Translations under genes and position numbers: made by a program | Assembly: GCF_029962835.1 (NCBI RefSeq) | Contig: NC_080578.1 | Location: forward strand, 55,607,001-55,671,000 | DNA length: 64,000 bases | Reading direction: 5' to 3' | DNA from: Magnolia sinica | Lineage: Eukaryota > Streptophyta > Magnoliopsida > Magnoliales > Magnoliaceae | Part shown: piece by piece, positions 1-11,402 of the stretch | How positions within the stretch are numbered: the first letter of the stretch is position 1 | Layout of the letters: each line of letters begins with the position of its first letter | Notes under the pieces: model-generated | The model's database searches: none | Told to the model about the DNA's origin: nothing | Seen by the model: the letters and a program-made list of their open reading frames with translations, nothing else

Positions 1-1160
1 TTAACCATTATACCTTGATCTGCTAAGACTTATGAGCCGGGCATAGTGGTATGGGACATCGTGGTCGAGCTGTCGGCCTATGCTGGGGTGACGAGCCTCC
101 CCATAGTGACCAGTGAGCACACCAGACTCGTGAGCCGATTATGGTGGTATGGGACACTATATTTGCGCTGTCGGCCTACATTGATTGGTGACGAGCCCTT
201 TGTAGTGACCTCGAGCATACCTTGATACTGCATTGAGGCAACGAGCCTTATGGTAGTAACTAAGGTATGATAGGTATGCATTGATTGGTGACAAGCCCTT
301 TGCAGCGACCTAGAACCATATGATTGTATGAGATTGTCTAGGACTAATGACCATAGAATGGATCACCATTTGGGAATTAATATGAGGAAGGTACCTTAGC
401 TTCTCAATCCTGCTGTATGAAAAGGACTAATAACAACTTGGTAATCATGTTCATGCACCACATTGCATGTGCTTTGGCATCGTGGAGCACTGCGGGAGGT
501 TGTCATGCGTACCGTAAGATGAAGATGCTGAGGGAATGCAGGCGAGAGCATGCATCATTTCTACATACATCCTTGCATTAACAATAGTAATTAGGACGTC
601 TTTGATTGTATTGCCTTATCATTACTGCTTGATTGATTTGATAATATGTTAACTTTTACTGTATAGGTCCACTGAGTTGATCACTCACTCCCACATTCTG
701 GGATGGTGTTTCAACACCAACCAGACTTTGTCTTAGATACAGATGATGATGCGACCCCCGAGGCAGAGCAGGAGTACGAGGATGACGAGGACGCGTTTTC
801 TTTTATGCAGTTCTCAGGCGAGTTCATGTGAGTTGTGCCCTGAGCTACGGGGATTTTGGGTTTTTTTTGTAATGAATGATTTCATTTTGATACTAATATT
901 TTGAAACAAACACTTGTAATTATGACCTAGCAGAGCATACATATCTTAGGGACTTATATAGACATACATATATATTTCTTCAGTCTTCCGCTTGCAGATT
1001 TCACCTATCCCTAGATTATGTTTGCAGTTTGGCTTAATCTACTCCATGTTTTATGCACTCATACAGACAACATACATCCATCATTGCATATATTGCATAA
1101 GTGATGTTTTGAAACTCGGGAGCCAAGTTATGCTCGACCCTCAAATTTCAGGGCGTTACA
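1..1160 (+). repeat. 5' LTR of element 1 (3' part only)
   Basis: Matches 13377-14537 of the 3' LTR nearly base for base along its length and ends in the same GGGCGTTACA. The primer binding site follows 3 bases later. It contains the TGACGAGCC-type internal repeats (about 60-310). Short ORFs here recur in other frames in other LTR copies and are not genes. Confidence 0.93.
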
Positions 1161-1163
1161 AGT

Positions 1164-1175
1164 TGGTATCAGAGC
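1164..1175 (+). other. Primer binding site (initiator tRNA-Met type)
   Basis: TGGTATCAGAGC directly after the LTR end. This is the standard plant sequence complementary to the 3' end of initiator methionine tRNA, used to prime minus-strand DNA synthesis. Confidence 0.95.
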
Positions 1176-2039
1176 ATGATTTGGATTAAACCGGACTTGG
1201 GTTATGGTCACACAACACACGCTGACGCCACCTTAGTATAGGAGGGTGTGAGATTAATCTAAAATTTGTGTAGGTTATCCAGTTGCTCTTATCGGAGAAA
1301 GTTGACTGAAAACGATCGCTGAGATCGAGTCCGTGCACACTCTAGAGCACACACAGTGACCCCAAACCTCTTTTAGACCGTCCATTGACGGGTTTAGACT
1401 ATGTATCATCCCTTTCCAGCTGTTAAAAATCTGGTAAAAGTGAATATGTATTAGATTCTATTCAAAGTGACCCGATGAGTCGAATCGGACTAAGGGCCCA
1501 ATCGGGGCATTTATAGGGGGACCCAGGGTGGGACCCACATCATTTTCTGACTTAGGGGGTAGGAGGACCTCGCCCAAATGGTGACTCCTTGCCGGAGTGT
1601 CCAGAGACTGATGATGACCTCGCCGGTTCGGCGAGCCCTCGCTGCCCAGTGGGCCGGCTCGGGCCGACGCATGTGGGGACTAGTGTGGCCTATTCCTCCA
1701 CGGTTGCATGGTTTTAACTCCCCCAAAACCCTCCTTCCTTCACAAAGCTACCCTCCAAGCTTCCCTTTTCTTGAAATTTCTCTCAAAACCCCACAAAAAT
1801 CCCTCCCCAAACCCTTTCTTCTTCCATTTTCGTGCATCCCTATTTTACCCATCTCAGAAAACACCTCCATTGCTGTTTTTCCTCTCTTTTCTTTCCATTT
1901 GAGTACTCATATCCTTCTTTTGAGTCTCAAATTTGTGGAAGCCTCACCATTCCTTTCATTTCCCTCTTTTCTCTCATTTTCCATGGCCCTATTCAAGCTT
2001 ATTATGGCTATATTTTCCATTTCCACCATTCTCTCTTTC
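1176..2039 (+). other. Untranslated leader of element 1
   Basis: About 860 bases between the primer binding site and the first internal ORF. The frame of the downstream ORF is open from 1578, but this is C/T-rich leader with no recognisable domain. Element 2 has an equivalent leader at 29272-30146. Confidence 0.7.
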
Positions 2040-3281
2040 ATGGGGAAGAAAAGAGCTCCCGTTGATGAAGCCGGGCCTAGCCGCCCAACCCGTGCACGGA
2101 GGCCGAGAGGTGCAGCCGCGAGCTCAACCGCCACTCGAGAGTTTCAGACAAAGCGGGATCTCGATCCTCAGTCTCCCGTTGGAAGAACTTTGTTGGAGGA
2201 GCTATCTCATGGAATCTATGATGGCCGTAGGGTCCTTTTTGAAGCTCATGTAGATCCGCGGCTATTTGGAGAATATCTCTTATTGGAGCGCCTGGAAGGG
2301 GTCGGTTGGTGTTCGCTATTCGAGGGTGAATACCGCGCCAATGTGGGTACTGTCCGAGCTTTCTATGCCCACATTCTAGAACCTTCGCTGGAGCCATTGC
2401 AATTCAAGATCCCTTGCAGAAGAGATCGGGAGGCCACAATTAATGTCGCTTTGATATCCCAACTTCTGAACGTGCCGCTTGGCGAGGTTCATGCAAGTGA
2501 GAAGAATCTAAGTAATGCGCGTGAAAGGGATCGCCGCACGCGGTTCCTTTGTGGTCATCTGGTTGAATGACAGCCTAACAAAAGCCTTTTAGCGACCAGC
2601 ATGACGGACGACTTCCGCTTGCTTCACCACATCTGCACATTCAATGTTTATCCAAGGTGGAGCAACCGCAGTGAGTGTATATGCCTGATGGTAGATTTTC
2701 TGTATCAGGTGGGGCAAGGAGAGAAGTTGTGTGTGCCAACGTACATCTTGCGTCAGATTACCCTTATCGTTCATTCGAATAGGAGAACCGAATCGCTCCC
2801 ATTTGACCGACTGATATGTAAGATTACACATGAGTTTGGCTACAGACTCAGGGCGAAAAAGCCGGTACCTGTCCGTTACATCAATGTGACGACTCTTAAT
2901 CAGATGGATATCGGGCCTCGTCGACGACAAGCCTTACTTGAGGAAAGTGAGGATGAGACTGAGAGCAATGAGGAAGAGAGTAATGAAGAAGGTGGAGCTG
3001 AAATAGAAGAAGAAGAAGAGCAGGACGAGGAAGAAGTGGAGGCCCAAGACACGAGTGAGAGTTCCCCTCCTGCGGCACCAGAGCAGGGCTCAGTTCAGGC
3101 CGCCAGGGATGCCCGTATAGCGCTACTTGAGGAGGGTCAAGTTGTCCTATAGTAAGACATTATGGATCTTCGGGGCCTCGTGAAACATAAGTTCAAGAAG
3201 GTGCCTCGCACTCTGAAGTCTATCTTGTGTTACCTGTAGGATAAGGGTGCCCCTCCTCCATCTCCTGATTCCCACGAGTAG
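2040..3281 (+). pseudogene. Extra ORF upstream of gag (putative plant transposon protein domain), element 1
   Basis: The frame begins MGKKRAPVDEAGPSRP, a basic Arg/Pro/Ala-rich N-terminus. A globular part follows (LLLERLEGVGW, VRAFYAHILEP, ALISQLLNVPLGEVHA, FNVYPRWSNRSE, FLYQVGQ), then a Glu-rich acidic tract (about 2940-3060) and a short basic C-terminus. The globular part resembles the plant-specific 'putative plant transposon protein' domain family (Pfam PF20167 as I recall it). Function is unknown. TGA at 2568-2570 replaces the Trp codon present in element 2, and further stops lie at about 3150 and 3237. There is no frameshift across about 414 codons. An upstream in-frame ATG at 1984 is an alternative start, but MGKKRAP is shared with element 2. 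The order ORF-gag-pol resembles ORF1 of Ogre/Tat elements, though the lineage here differs. Confidence 0.75.
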
Positions 3282-3562
3282 TTGCAGATGTAGTTGTCCC
3301 TTGTTCTGTTTTGTTGTTTGTTATTGTGTGTAGCCATTATAGGCGTAGTAGTTTTGAAGTTATTTTATGGTTTGAAGCTTAAGATGTATTAGCTCACATG
3401 TTTTCTTTGTCGCGATCCATGTAATGCTACACTTCTTGTATTGCGACAATTTTGTTAAATGAAATGCATGTTATTTTTTCATAAGTTGTGATGTAAATGC
3501 CATGTGAGTAGATTATGTGGATGTTGAATCTCACAGGTTACATCCTCTATTGAATGTAGGGT

Positions 3563-4890
3563 ATGCCTCCTAAGGGCTCGAAGACTTCGGCCCGTCTCTC
3601 TTTGGGCGAGTCGCTTGCCGGGGTTTTCCCCCTAGGCGATAGTCAAACAGATCCACAGTCAGGCCCATCTCATTTTGGTGCTGGGCTGGACTCTCAGCCA
3701 GCTACTGGCCCCGCTGCTGGGCTGACTCCCGTGATACCACCCATGGCTCCTCCAGTCATGCCTTTGGTTCCTGAGCCGAACCATGCATCTGCGTCGACGC
3801 CTTATGCATCTTCGTCCGCTCCGGCTCCTGATAGGCTTGAGCAGATGATGTTGTTGATGCAGTAGCAGTAGATCCAGCAGCAACAGCAGTTTTTGTCTTC
3901 CATGGCTGGCATCTTTTCTCAGTCGATGGGGGTGACTCCACCTGCTTCACCTATGCACCCATCTGGGAACACTAGTGCTAGCGGCACATTCGAGCCATTC
4001 CAACGCTTACGACCTCCCACATTTGCGGGTTCTCAAAGACCCGAGGAGGCCGAGTACTGGATTGACCGCATCTCTAAGATGCTGAGGCCGCTTCACTGTT
4101 CTGAGGCTGAGCAGGTCGAGCTTGCCTCCTTCATGTTTGAAAAGGATGCCAGTTTATGGTGGGACAGTGTTCTTCGCACAGTTGCGAAGGGTTTTGTTTG
4201 GACATGGGAGGCATTTGAGGCTCGCTTCCACGAGAAGTATTTTTCGGTCACTTACCACACAAGAAGGAGAGTGAGTTCCTTCGCCTCCGTCAGGGAGGGA
4301 TGTCGGTGACAGAGTATGAGAACCGCTTTACTGAGCTGGTTCAGTATGCTCCATTGCTCCTGGGTGACCAGCCGATGCGGATGCGGCATTTTTTTGAGGG
4401 GTTGAGGCTTGAGATTTGATCGAAGATGTGCTGTGCCAGCATCTCTTCTTATGCCGAGTTGGTGAGCATGTCCCTGCGAGCTGAGCAGGACGGGGATAGG
4501 TCGCCCCGTATGCGAGCACCTATGGTTCCCAGACCGCGACCTGACTTTTCGAGTACACCATTTCTCGACAAGAGGCCACGGGCAGATTCTCCTCCTAGAT
4601 GTGCAGCGTCGCCGGCTCAGTTGATGCGTTCTGACTTGTGTTGTTCATACTGTGGAAAAATCGGGCATTCAGATCGTAATTGTTTTACGCGAATGCGGGA
4701 CAGTGGATTTACGCCGCCGCAGAGGATCAGCCGTCTGATGCCTCAGGTCATATCAACTCCACCCCTTCGTTCAGCTCCAGCTCACCCATCCTTCAAACCT
4801 TCTATACTCGCTTCAGGCCACCTCAACGGCCCATGGTACCACCGCCTAATCGCCCACAGCAGCTCGAGTTCACACGCTTACAGCTGAAGC
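3563..4890 (+). pseudogene. gag: gag, element 1 (broken)
   Basis: Starts MPPKGSKTSARLSLGESLAG after a stop-containing spacer. A Pro/Ala-rich N-terminus is followed by the retrotransposon gag core (LRPPTFAGSQRPEEAEYW, MFEKDASLWWDSVLRT, FEARFHEKYF) at about 3990-4250 and a CCHC zinc knuckle CSYCGKIGHSDRNC at 4642-4683. Gag forms the particle and binds RNA. Breaks: two CAG to TAG stops in a Gln run near 3862-3870, a 1-base deletion near 4258, TGA for CGA at about 4417, and a frameshift near 4800. Element 2 supplies the comparison for each break. Confidence 0.9.
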
Positions 4891-4903
4891 GCCTGGGGTT
4901 GAC

Positions 4904-5463
4904 TTGGCACCGAGATCTTTTGAGGTTACAGCTCACATCCAAGGTATTCCCATCTCCTTATTGGTGGATACCGGGTCCACTACCTCTATTATATCGTATG
5001 CGGTAGTTAAGCGCCTGAGTTTGGGCACTGTTACTATGAAGGGAGTGACACTCACTACCGCCACAGGGACCTCCTTTGATATTACCAAGATTTCTATGGG
5101 TTATTTGATTGATCTAGGGAGCAGATCGATTCTAGTTGACCTGTTTGTCGCACCTCTATATCATTACGACATCATTTTAGGCATGGATTGGCTCACGAAG
5201 ATGCGAGCAGAGATTGATTGTGAAGCTAGACTGGTGACAGTCCATGGACCTGAGGGTAAGACATTTACTTTCCCTATTCAAGTTAGTTACCCTTTCCATT
5301 TTGGTTGTTATACTTCTCTGTTGGAGAGTATTGCTGGTTCGGCACTTGAAAGCATGCCAGTAGTTCGGGATTTCGAAGATGTATTCGAGTCGATTCCTGG
5401 ATTACCCCCTCGGCGTGAGATTGATTTTACTACCGATCTCATGCCTGGTCGACACCTATTTCA
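4904..5463 (+). pseudogene. Retropepsin-like aspartic protease of pol, element 1
   Basis: Contains LLVDTGSTTSIIS, with the catalytic D-T-G at about 4967-4975, and DIILGMDWLTK, the usual second half of the plant gypsy protease. It would process the Gag-Pol polyprotein. A frameshift near 5447 separates it from RT, where element 2 reads through [17 protein letters not shown]. Confidence 0.88.
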
Positions 5464-6340
5464 TTGCCCACCTATCGCATGCCTCCGAGTGAAATGGAGG
5501 AATTGAGGAAGCAGATAGATGGCTTGTTGAAGTTGGGCTTTATTCGACCTAGTGTGTCCCCTTGGGGAGCACCTGTTCTATTTGCTAAAAAGAAGGATAG
5601 TTCCTTGCGATTATGTATAGATTATCGCAGGTTAAATCAGGTGACAGTGAAGAACAAGTATCCCTTGCCCAGGATCGATGATCTGTTTTATCAGTTGAAG
5701 GGGGCACAGTACTTTTCAAAGATTGATCTGCAGTCAGGGTATCATCAGTTGCGCGTCAAGGATGAGGACGTGCAGAAGACTACATTCAAAACTAGTTTCG
5801 GCCATTATGAGTTTCTTGTGATGTCGTTCGGCCTTACGAATGCACTGGCCGTGTTCATGGATCTGATGAACAGGGTGTTTCGGCCATTTTTATTCCGATT
5901 TATCATTGTCTTTATCGATGACATTTTGATATACTCTACGAGTCAGGGAGAGCACGAAGAGCACCTAAGTGTGGTCTTAGATGCTCTTAGGACGAATTAG
6001 CTTTTTGCGCAGTACAAGAAATGTGACTTCTTGAAGGAGGAAGTCAAGTTCCTAAGACATGTGGTGTCCGAAGAAGGGATAGCTGTCGACCTCACTAAGG
6101 TAGCTGCAGTTCAGGACTGGAAGCAACTTGGTTCGGTTACTGAGGTGAGAAGCTTTCTGGGTCTAGCAGGCTATTATCGACGCTTCATACGAGACTTCTC
6201 GAAGATAGCCAGACCGTTGTCTCAGTTGACATAGAAAGACTTGAAGTTTTCTTGGAATGAAAAGGCGGAAATAGCTTTTCAGGAGCTAAAGGACAAGTTG
6301 ACGTCCGCCCCTGTGCTAGTATTGCCAGAGCAAGGGGTTA
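5464..6340 (+). pseudogene. Reverse transcriptase of pol, element 1
   Basis: Landmarks in order: [74 protein letters not shown] and the catalytic FIDDILIYS at about 5911-5937. The thumb/connection ends with [19 protein letters not shown] at 5998-6000 stands for the Gln codon of element 2, and a TAG at 6232-6234 for Arg. The polymerase motifs are intact as residues but the frame is broken. Confidence 0.93.
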
Positions 6341-6883
6341 AGTATACGCTATATACTCTCTCGCATTGGTCTGGGTTGTGTCCTTATGTAGAAGGACAGG
6401 GTGATTGCATATGCCTCAAGACAGTTGAGGAAACATGAAGAGAATTATCCTACACACGACCAGGAGTTGGCAGCTGTTATTTTCGCATTAAAGCTCTAGA
6501 GACATTACCTCTATGGAGAGGAGTTCGAGCTCTTTTGTGACCACAAGAGCCTTAAGTATATCTTCAGACAGCGTGACTTGAATATGAGACAATGCCAATG
6601 GATGGAAACATTGAAAGACTTTAAGTTCGATGTCTCTTACCATCCGGGCAAGGCAAACCTTATGGCAGACGCGTTGAGTCGCAAGAAGGCTGTAAAGTTT
6701 ATGGTTCCGCTAATGATAGCAAAATGGGACAGGATGGAGTTTGTGTGAGATTTTGAGCAGAAACTCACGGTGGAAGAGCCGTATCAGGTTATCACACACA
6801 TTCGAGTACAGCCCCTCATTGACAAAAGGATCATTGCAGCTCAGGCAAATGATGAGCTATTAGCGAAGATGAGAGAGCGGGTT
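6341..6883 (+). pseudogene. RNase H region of pol, element 1
   Basis: After a frameshift near 6350, the frame reads RKHEENYP, then KL(stop)[18 protein letters not shown], then [20 protein letters not shown]. These are the hallmarks of the gypsy RNase H domain, which removes the RNA strand of the hybrid. Stops replace Trp (TAG, about 6497) and Arg (TGA, about 6747). The reading is cut at 6883 by the inserted solo LTR and resumes in frame after the target duplication at 9984. Confidence 0.88.
6879..6883. repeat. Target site duplication GGGTT (left)
   Basis: Five bases before the solo LTR, identical to 9979-9983. Confidence 0.92.
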
Positions 6884-9800
6884 TGTAACGCCCTGAAATT
6901 CGGGGGTCGAGCATAACTTAGCTCCCTAGTTCCAAAACATCACTTATGCAACATATTTAATGATGGATGTATGTTGACTGTATTAGTGCATAAAACATGG
7001 AATAGATTAAGCCAAAGTGCAGATATAATTTAGGGATAAGTGAAGAAAGCAAGCGGAAGACTTAAAGAACAATATGTATGTACATGTGTGAATCCCTGAA
7101 ATACATACACATACCAGGTCGTAAGGTAAGTGTTGCTATCAAAATTACAAGTATCAAATTACATCATTTAATTCCCAAAGAAATCCCAACATCCCTCGCA
7201 TCAGAACGAGGCTCACTAGAACCCGTTTGAAAACTGCATAAAAGATAAAGTAGCCTCATCATCATCAATCTCCCGCTCTGCCTCAGAAGTCGCATCAGCA
7301 TCTGCAACATCAGTAGCTAAGACAGAGTCTGGTGGGTGTTTAACACCGCCCCAGAACGTGGGAGTGAGTGATCAACTCAGTGGAACAATAAAGCACAGGT
7401 TAACATGTTATTAGTTCAATCAAGCAGTAATGATAAAGCAGAACAATTAAACATGTCCTAAGTACTCTTGTTAATGCAAGGATGTATGCAGAATGATGCG
7501 TGCCCTCACGCATACACCCTCAGCGTCTTCATCTTACGTTACGCATGACATCGCCTCAAAGTGTGCCACATCTACAAAGCACATGCAAATGCGGTGCATG
7601 AACATGATTACCAAGTGGTTATTAGTCCTTTTCATACAGTAGGATTGGGAAGCTAAGGTACCTTCCTCATATCACCATCCAAACAGTGATCCATTCTAGG
7701 GTCGTCAGTCCTAGACATCTCATACGATCATATGGTTTTAGGTCGTTGCAAAGGGCTCGTCACCAATCAATGCACGCCCATCATACCTTCGTTACTACAC
7801 TAAGGCTCGTCACCTTAATGCGATATCCAGGTATGCTCGAGGTCACTACAAAGGGCTCGTCACCAATCAATGTAGGCCGACAGCACGAATATAGTGTCCC
7901 ATACCACCATAATCGACTCACGAGTTTGGTTGCTCACTGGCCACTACGGGGAGGCTCGTCACTCCAGAGTAGGCCGACAGCTCGACCATGGTATCCCATA
8001 CCACCATGTCCGGCTCATGAGTCTTAGCGGATCAAGGTACCATGGTTAATAGGATTTCATTGGTAAGTTGGGTACCCTAGATTCAAACAGTAGCGTCCAT
8101 ACATGGTGAACATACATCGGACAATCGGGTTACTTGATGAACTCAACTGGCATGAGCGCACGTTGGGTTGAACGACATAGAGTGCGCAAACACTCCGCGT
8201 GGCCAAACCACTGCCGACAACTCTAATATGTCTCGGATTCATCTAATCACGTCCTACGTGGCGAAAGCAACCTCAGCCACGATCTTAAAGCCAATTACCG
8301 ATTTCCTGGACTAATGCATAGTCCCACACACATTACACTACAACAGATATTCGTATTGAATGTAGAACAGTAAAGGAACAACAACTCAAATCATGTGGTA
8401 CACAAGCATTTGAAGAATATCAACTTAACATGAATGTGAGCAGAAGTAATACTTGAATTTAAACAACAAGGAATGTAACTTACATGAAGGAAATCATACA
8501 CACTAGTGGGAGAGTTGGGAATCGCTTCTCAACACCCATACTAGGTTGGTACATCACACTTTAGATCATTCAGACATTTCTACAAACACTTAGAATACAT
8601 AATACAACATACATGACATATGTTGAAATACACACATTTGGACAATTCCTTTTACCAAGGAGTTGTTGCACATACAATTAGCATAAGTACACGACAAATA
8701 ATCATGGCAAACACAGGTTCATATTTTATACGCATACGGTACTTTATACATACACATAGAATACACAAATCTCAATATAACACATGCATATCAGGAACGC
8801 AAAATAAACATAACATTTGGCATGTGAAATCTCATCCATAGCAAGAATAAACCATTAACTGGCATTGAAAGCCTTGAAAACCATAACCTATACACTTAAA
8901 GTCCACACCTTAAGCTAGAAAAGAACACCGAACTGATTTCAAACGATATGTCTTCGTCAACGGCGACAAGATAACCTAAAGCAAGAATAGAAATGAGCTA
9001 CAACACACAAGGACTATTCAAAGCTCTAACACAGATTAGGGTTAGGTTAACTTACCCAAAGATGAACTCAGAATCGCCGGAATAACGATTCAAAAGTGAA
9101 GGTTTAAGGATGAAGAAGAACAAGAAAGAATCTAAGATGATTCACCAACTTCTCTCTCACTTTCTCTCTCTTTTCCTTGCTCTTTCTTAGCTAGGCTTAG
9201 GAAATTCATATGGAAAAGAGAGCCAGGGTTTTAAGGTCTATAAATAGGCCTAATATTGATGAAAATAACCCCAAGGCCAAGGTATACTTAGGGTATAACC
9301 AAAACCGGCCTCTCACGATCCAACGAAGCACTTCCGGTGGGCCTATTACTACGAAAGGTCGGACTTAAGCTCACTGACCATGGATCTAGGTCAAGCTGAG
9401 TTTTCGTACCGACCGAATCTTCAGATCAGCCGTGGCGGACTACACTCAATTCAACGGTCACCGAATCTCGATCAGGTCCACAAGCGCAAGGACATGCCTG
9501 GGCCACCTTCCCTGATCAGAGGGTGAAATTGGGTCAGAATCCAACGGTCAGATTGCTTAAAATCATCACGCAAGCAACACGACTCAGATTTCATAAAATC
9601 TTATTTAAGTTTCCAACCGTTGTCACACCCTTCACTCCGAACTCAAAAAAATCGACCTAGAACATCACATGGACTTGACTTTCGAGGTTATGGTCAAGCC
9701 CAACATGGTGACCGCAACAGCCTAAGATCATCGCTATCGGACTTTCACCGCGCGGTCCAGATCTGATCCAGAACTTCCAAAAAATCCCAAGAGCAACTGG

Positions 9801-9978
9801 CTTTAGCGATGAATCCTAGATTTTCGAGTAACATAGTGCTAATTAATCTACAGGTTTTGAGTCATGCAGATACAATTTAAAGTGATTAATGTAAATTTCA
9901 CAAGCAATTGAGTATAACGCTAATTACCCCAAAAAGCTACTAAGGAAAGATTAGCACAAAATTTTTAGGGTCATTACA
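6884..9978 (-). mobile_element. Solo LTR of the Tekay-like family, reverse orientation
   Basis: A single 3,095-base LTR. On the - strand it starts TGTAATGACCC (9978) and ends GGGCGTTACA (6884), the same termini as the full elements. It is flanked by GGGTT at 6879-6883 and 9979-9983. There is no second LTR, primer site or coding region, so it is the product of LTR-LTR recombination. Removing it and one GGGTT restores an open pol frame. ORFs within it are not genes. Confidence 0.95.
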
Positions 9979-9983
9979 GGGTT
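9979..9983. repeat. Target site duplication GGGTT (right)
   Basis: Matches 6879-6883 exactly; five-base duplications are standard for Ty3/gypsy integrases. Confidence 0.92.
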
Positions 9984-11402
9984 AGTACAGATGAGGACTC
10001 CAAGTAGAGTGTTGGTTCAGATGGGGGCCTACGATATCGTGGCCGGCTATGTGTCCCAGATATTTCTGACTTAAGATGGGAGGTTCTCGAGTCAGCCCAT
10101 AATTCAAAGCTTACAATGCGTCCAGGTAGCACGAAGATGTATCAAGATATGAGGAGATCCTATTGGTGGGACAACATGAAGGTTCACATTACTGAGTTTG
10201 TATCTCATTGTCTCACGTGCTAGCAGGTTAAGGCAGAGCATCGTCGACCTCCTGGACTGCTTCAGCCCATGCCCATAGTAGAATGGAAGTGGGACTTCAT
10301 CTCTATGGATTTTATTTCAAGGCTACCGAGAACGAGGAAGGGATATGACTCTATTTAGGTGATTGTCGACCGATTGACGAAGTCAGCTCATTTCTTACCG
10401 ATCAGAGTCACAAACTCTGCAGATGAGTTGACTAAGTTGTACATCAAGGAGATCATACGTCTGCACGGAGTTCCCTTAGAGATTGTGTCTGACAGAGACA
10501 CGCGATCCACATCTATCTTCTGGACTCGTATCCAGGAAGCGATGGGTATGAAATTGAAGTTCAGCACCGCGTTTCATCCACAGACAGACGGGGAGACGGA
10601 GCGTGTGAATCAGATTCTGGAGGACATGCTGCGAGCTTATGTTTTGGATTTCAAGGACAGTTGGGATGACTGTCTACCTTATGCAGAGTTTGCGTATAAC
10701 AACAGTTTCCAGGCGAGTATTGGCATGGCTCCCTACGAGGCATTGTATGGTCACCCATGTAGAGCACCGCATTGCTGGGCAGAAGTTGGCGAGCGTAGTT
10801 TGATTGGCCCAGAGTTGGTTCAGGAGACTTCAGAGAAAGTTGACATTATTTGACGTCGACTTCTGACAGCCCAGAGCAGGCAAAGGAGTTACGCCGATAC
10901 GAGGCTGCGACCGCTTGAGTTCGAAGTTGGAGACCATGTATTTCTTAAGGTTTCCCCTATGAAGGGAGTCCTGTAGTTTGGTAAAAAGGAGAATTTCACG
11001 CCAAGATTTATTGGTCCATTTCAAATACTGGATCGAGTGGGAGCGGTAGTGTACCGCCTTGCTTTGCCCACACCACTTGCGGGCGTGCATAACGTATTTC
11101 ATGTTTCTATGCTGAAGAAATAAGTTCCTGATCCTTCACATATTATCAGTTGGGAGCAGGTGCAGTTGAGCGAGGATGCCACATATGTACTGCGACCGAC
11201 GCGTATCCTAGATAGGAAGGAGCATGTATTGCGTAACAAGGTCATCCCTCTTGTGAAAGTACCGTGGACACATCACAGTGAAGAAGAGGCTACTTGGGAG
11301 ACTGAAGCTGAAGTCAGAAAGAACTACCCTCAGATCCTTGAGGAGTATGAGAAGGTACGAATTTCGAGGAAGAAATTTTTCTTTAAGGGGGGTAGATTGT
11401 AA
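9984..11402 (+). pseudogene. Integrase and chromodomain of pol, element 1
   Basis: The N-terminal zinc-binding part lies at about 10130-10230 (YWWDNMKVHITEFVSHCLTC). The DDE core follows at about 10300-10800: [66 protein letters not shown]. After the GPF-type linker (FLKVSPMKGV region) a chromodomain lies at about 11190-11340 (RILDRKEHVLRNKVIPLVKV, HHSEEEATWETEAEVRKNYP). Chromodomains direct such elements to heterochromatin. Stops replace Trp (about 10356), Gln (about 10220) and Arg (about 10852). The normal TGA after EKV is CGA here, so the frame runs on to the TAA at 11400 inside the LTR. Confidence 0.92.
11384..11397 (+). other. Polypurine tract, element 1
   Basis: TAAGGGGGGTAGAT directly before the 3' LTR; it is the primer for plus-strand synthesis. 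Element 2 has the same tract on the - strand at 23067-23080. Confidence 0.9.

Noticed and set aside
10830-11102. Antisense open frame over the integrase end, also open in element 2 (23322-23633)
   Set aside because: It mirrors codon bias on the opposite strand of a conserved pol segment; no start context or domain supports a gene.
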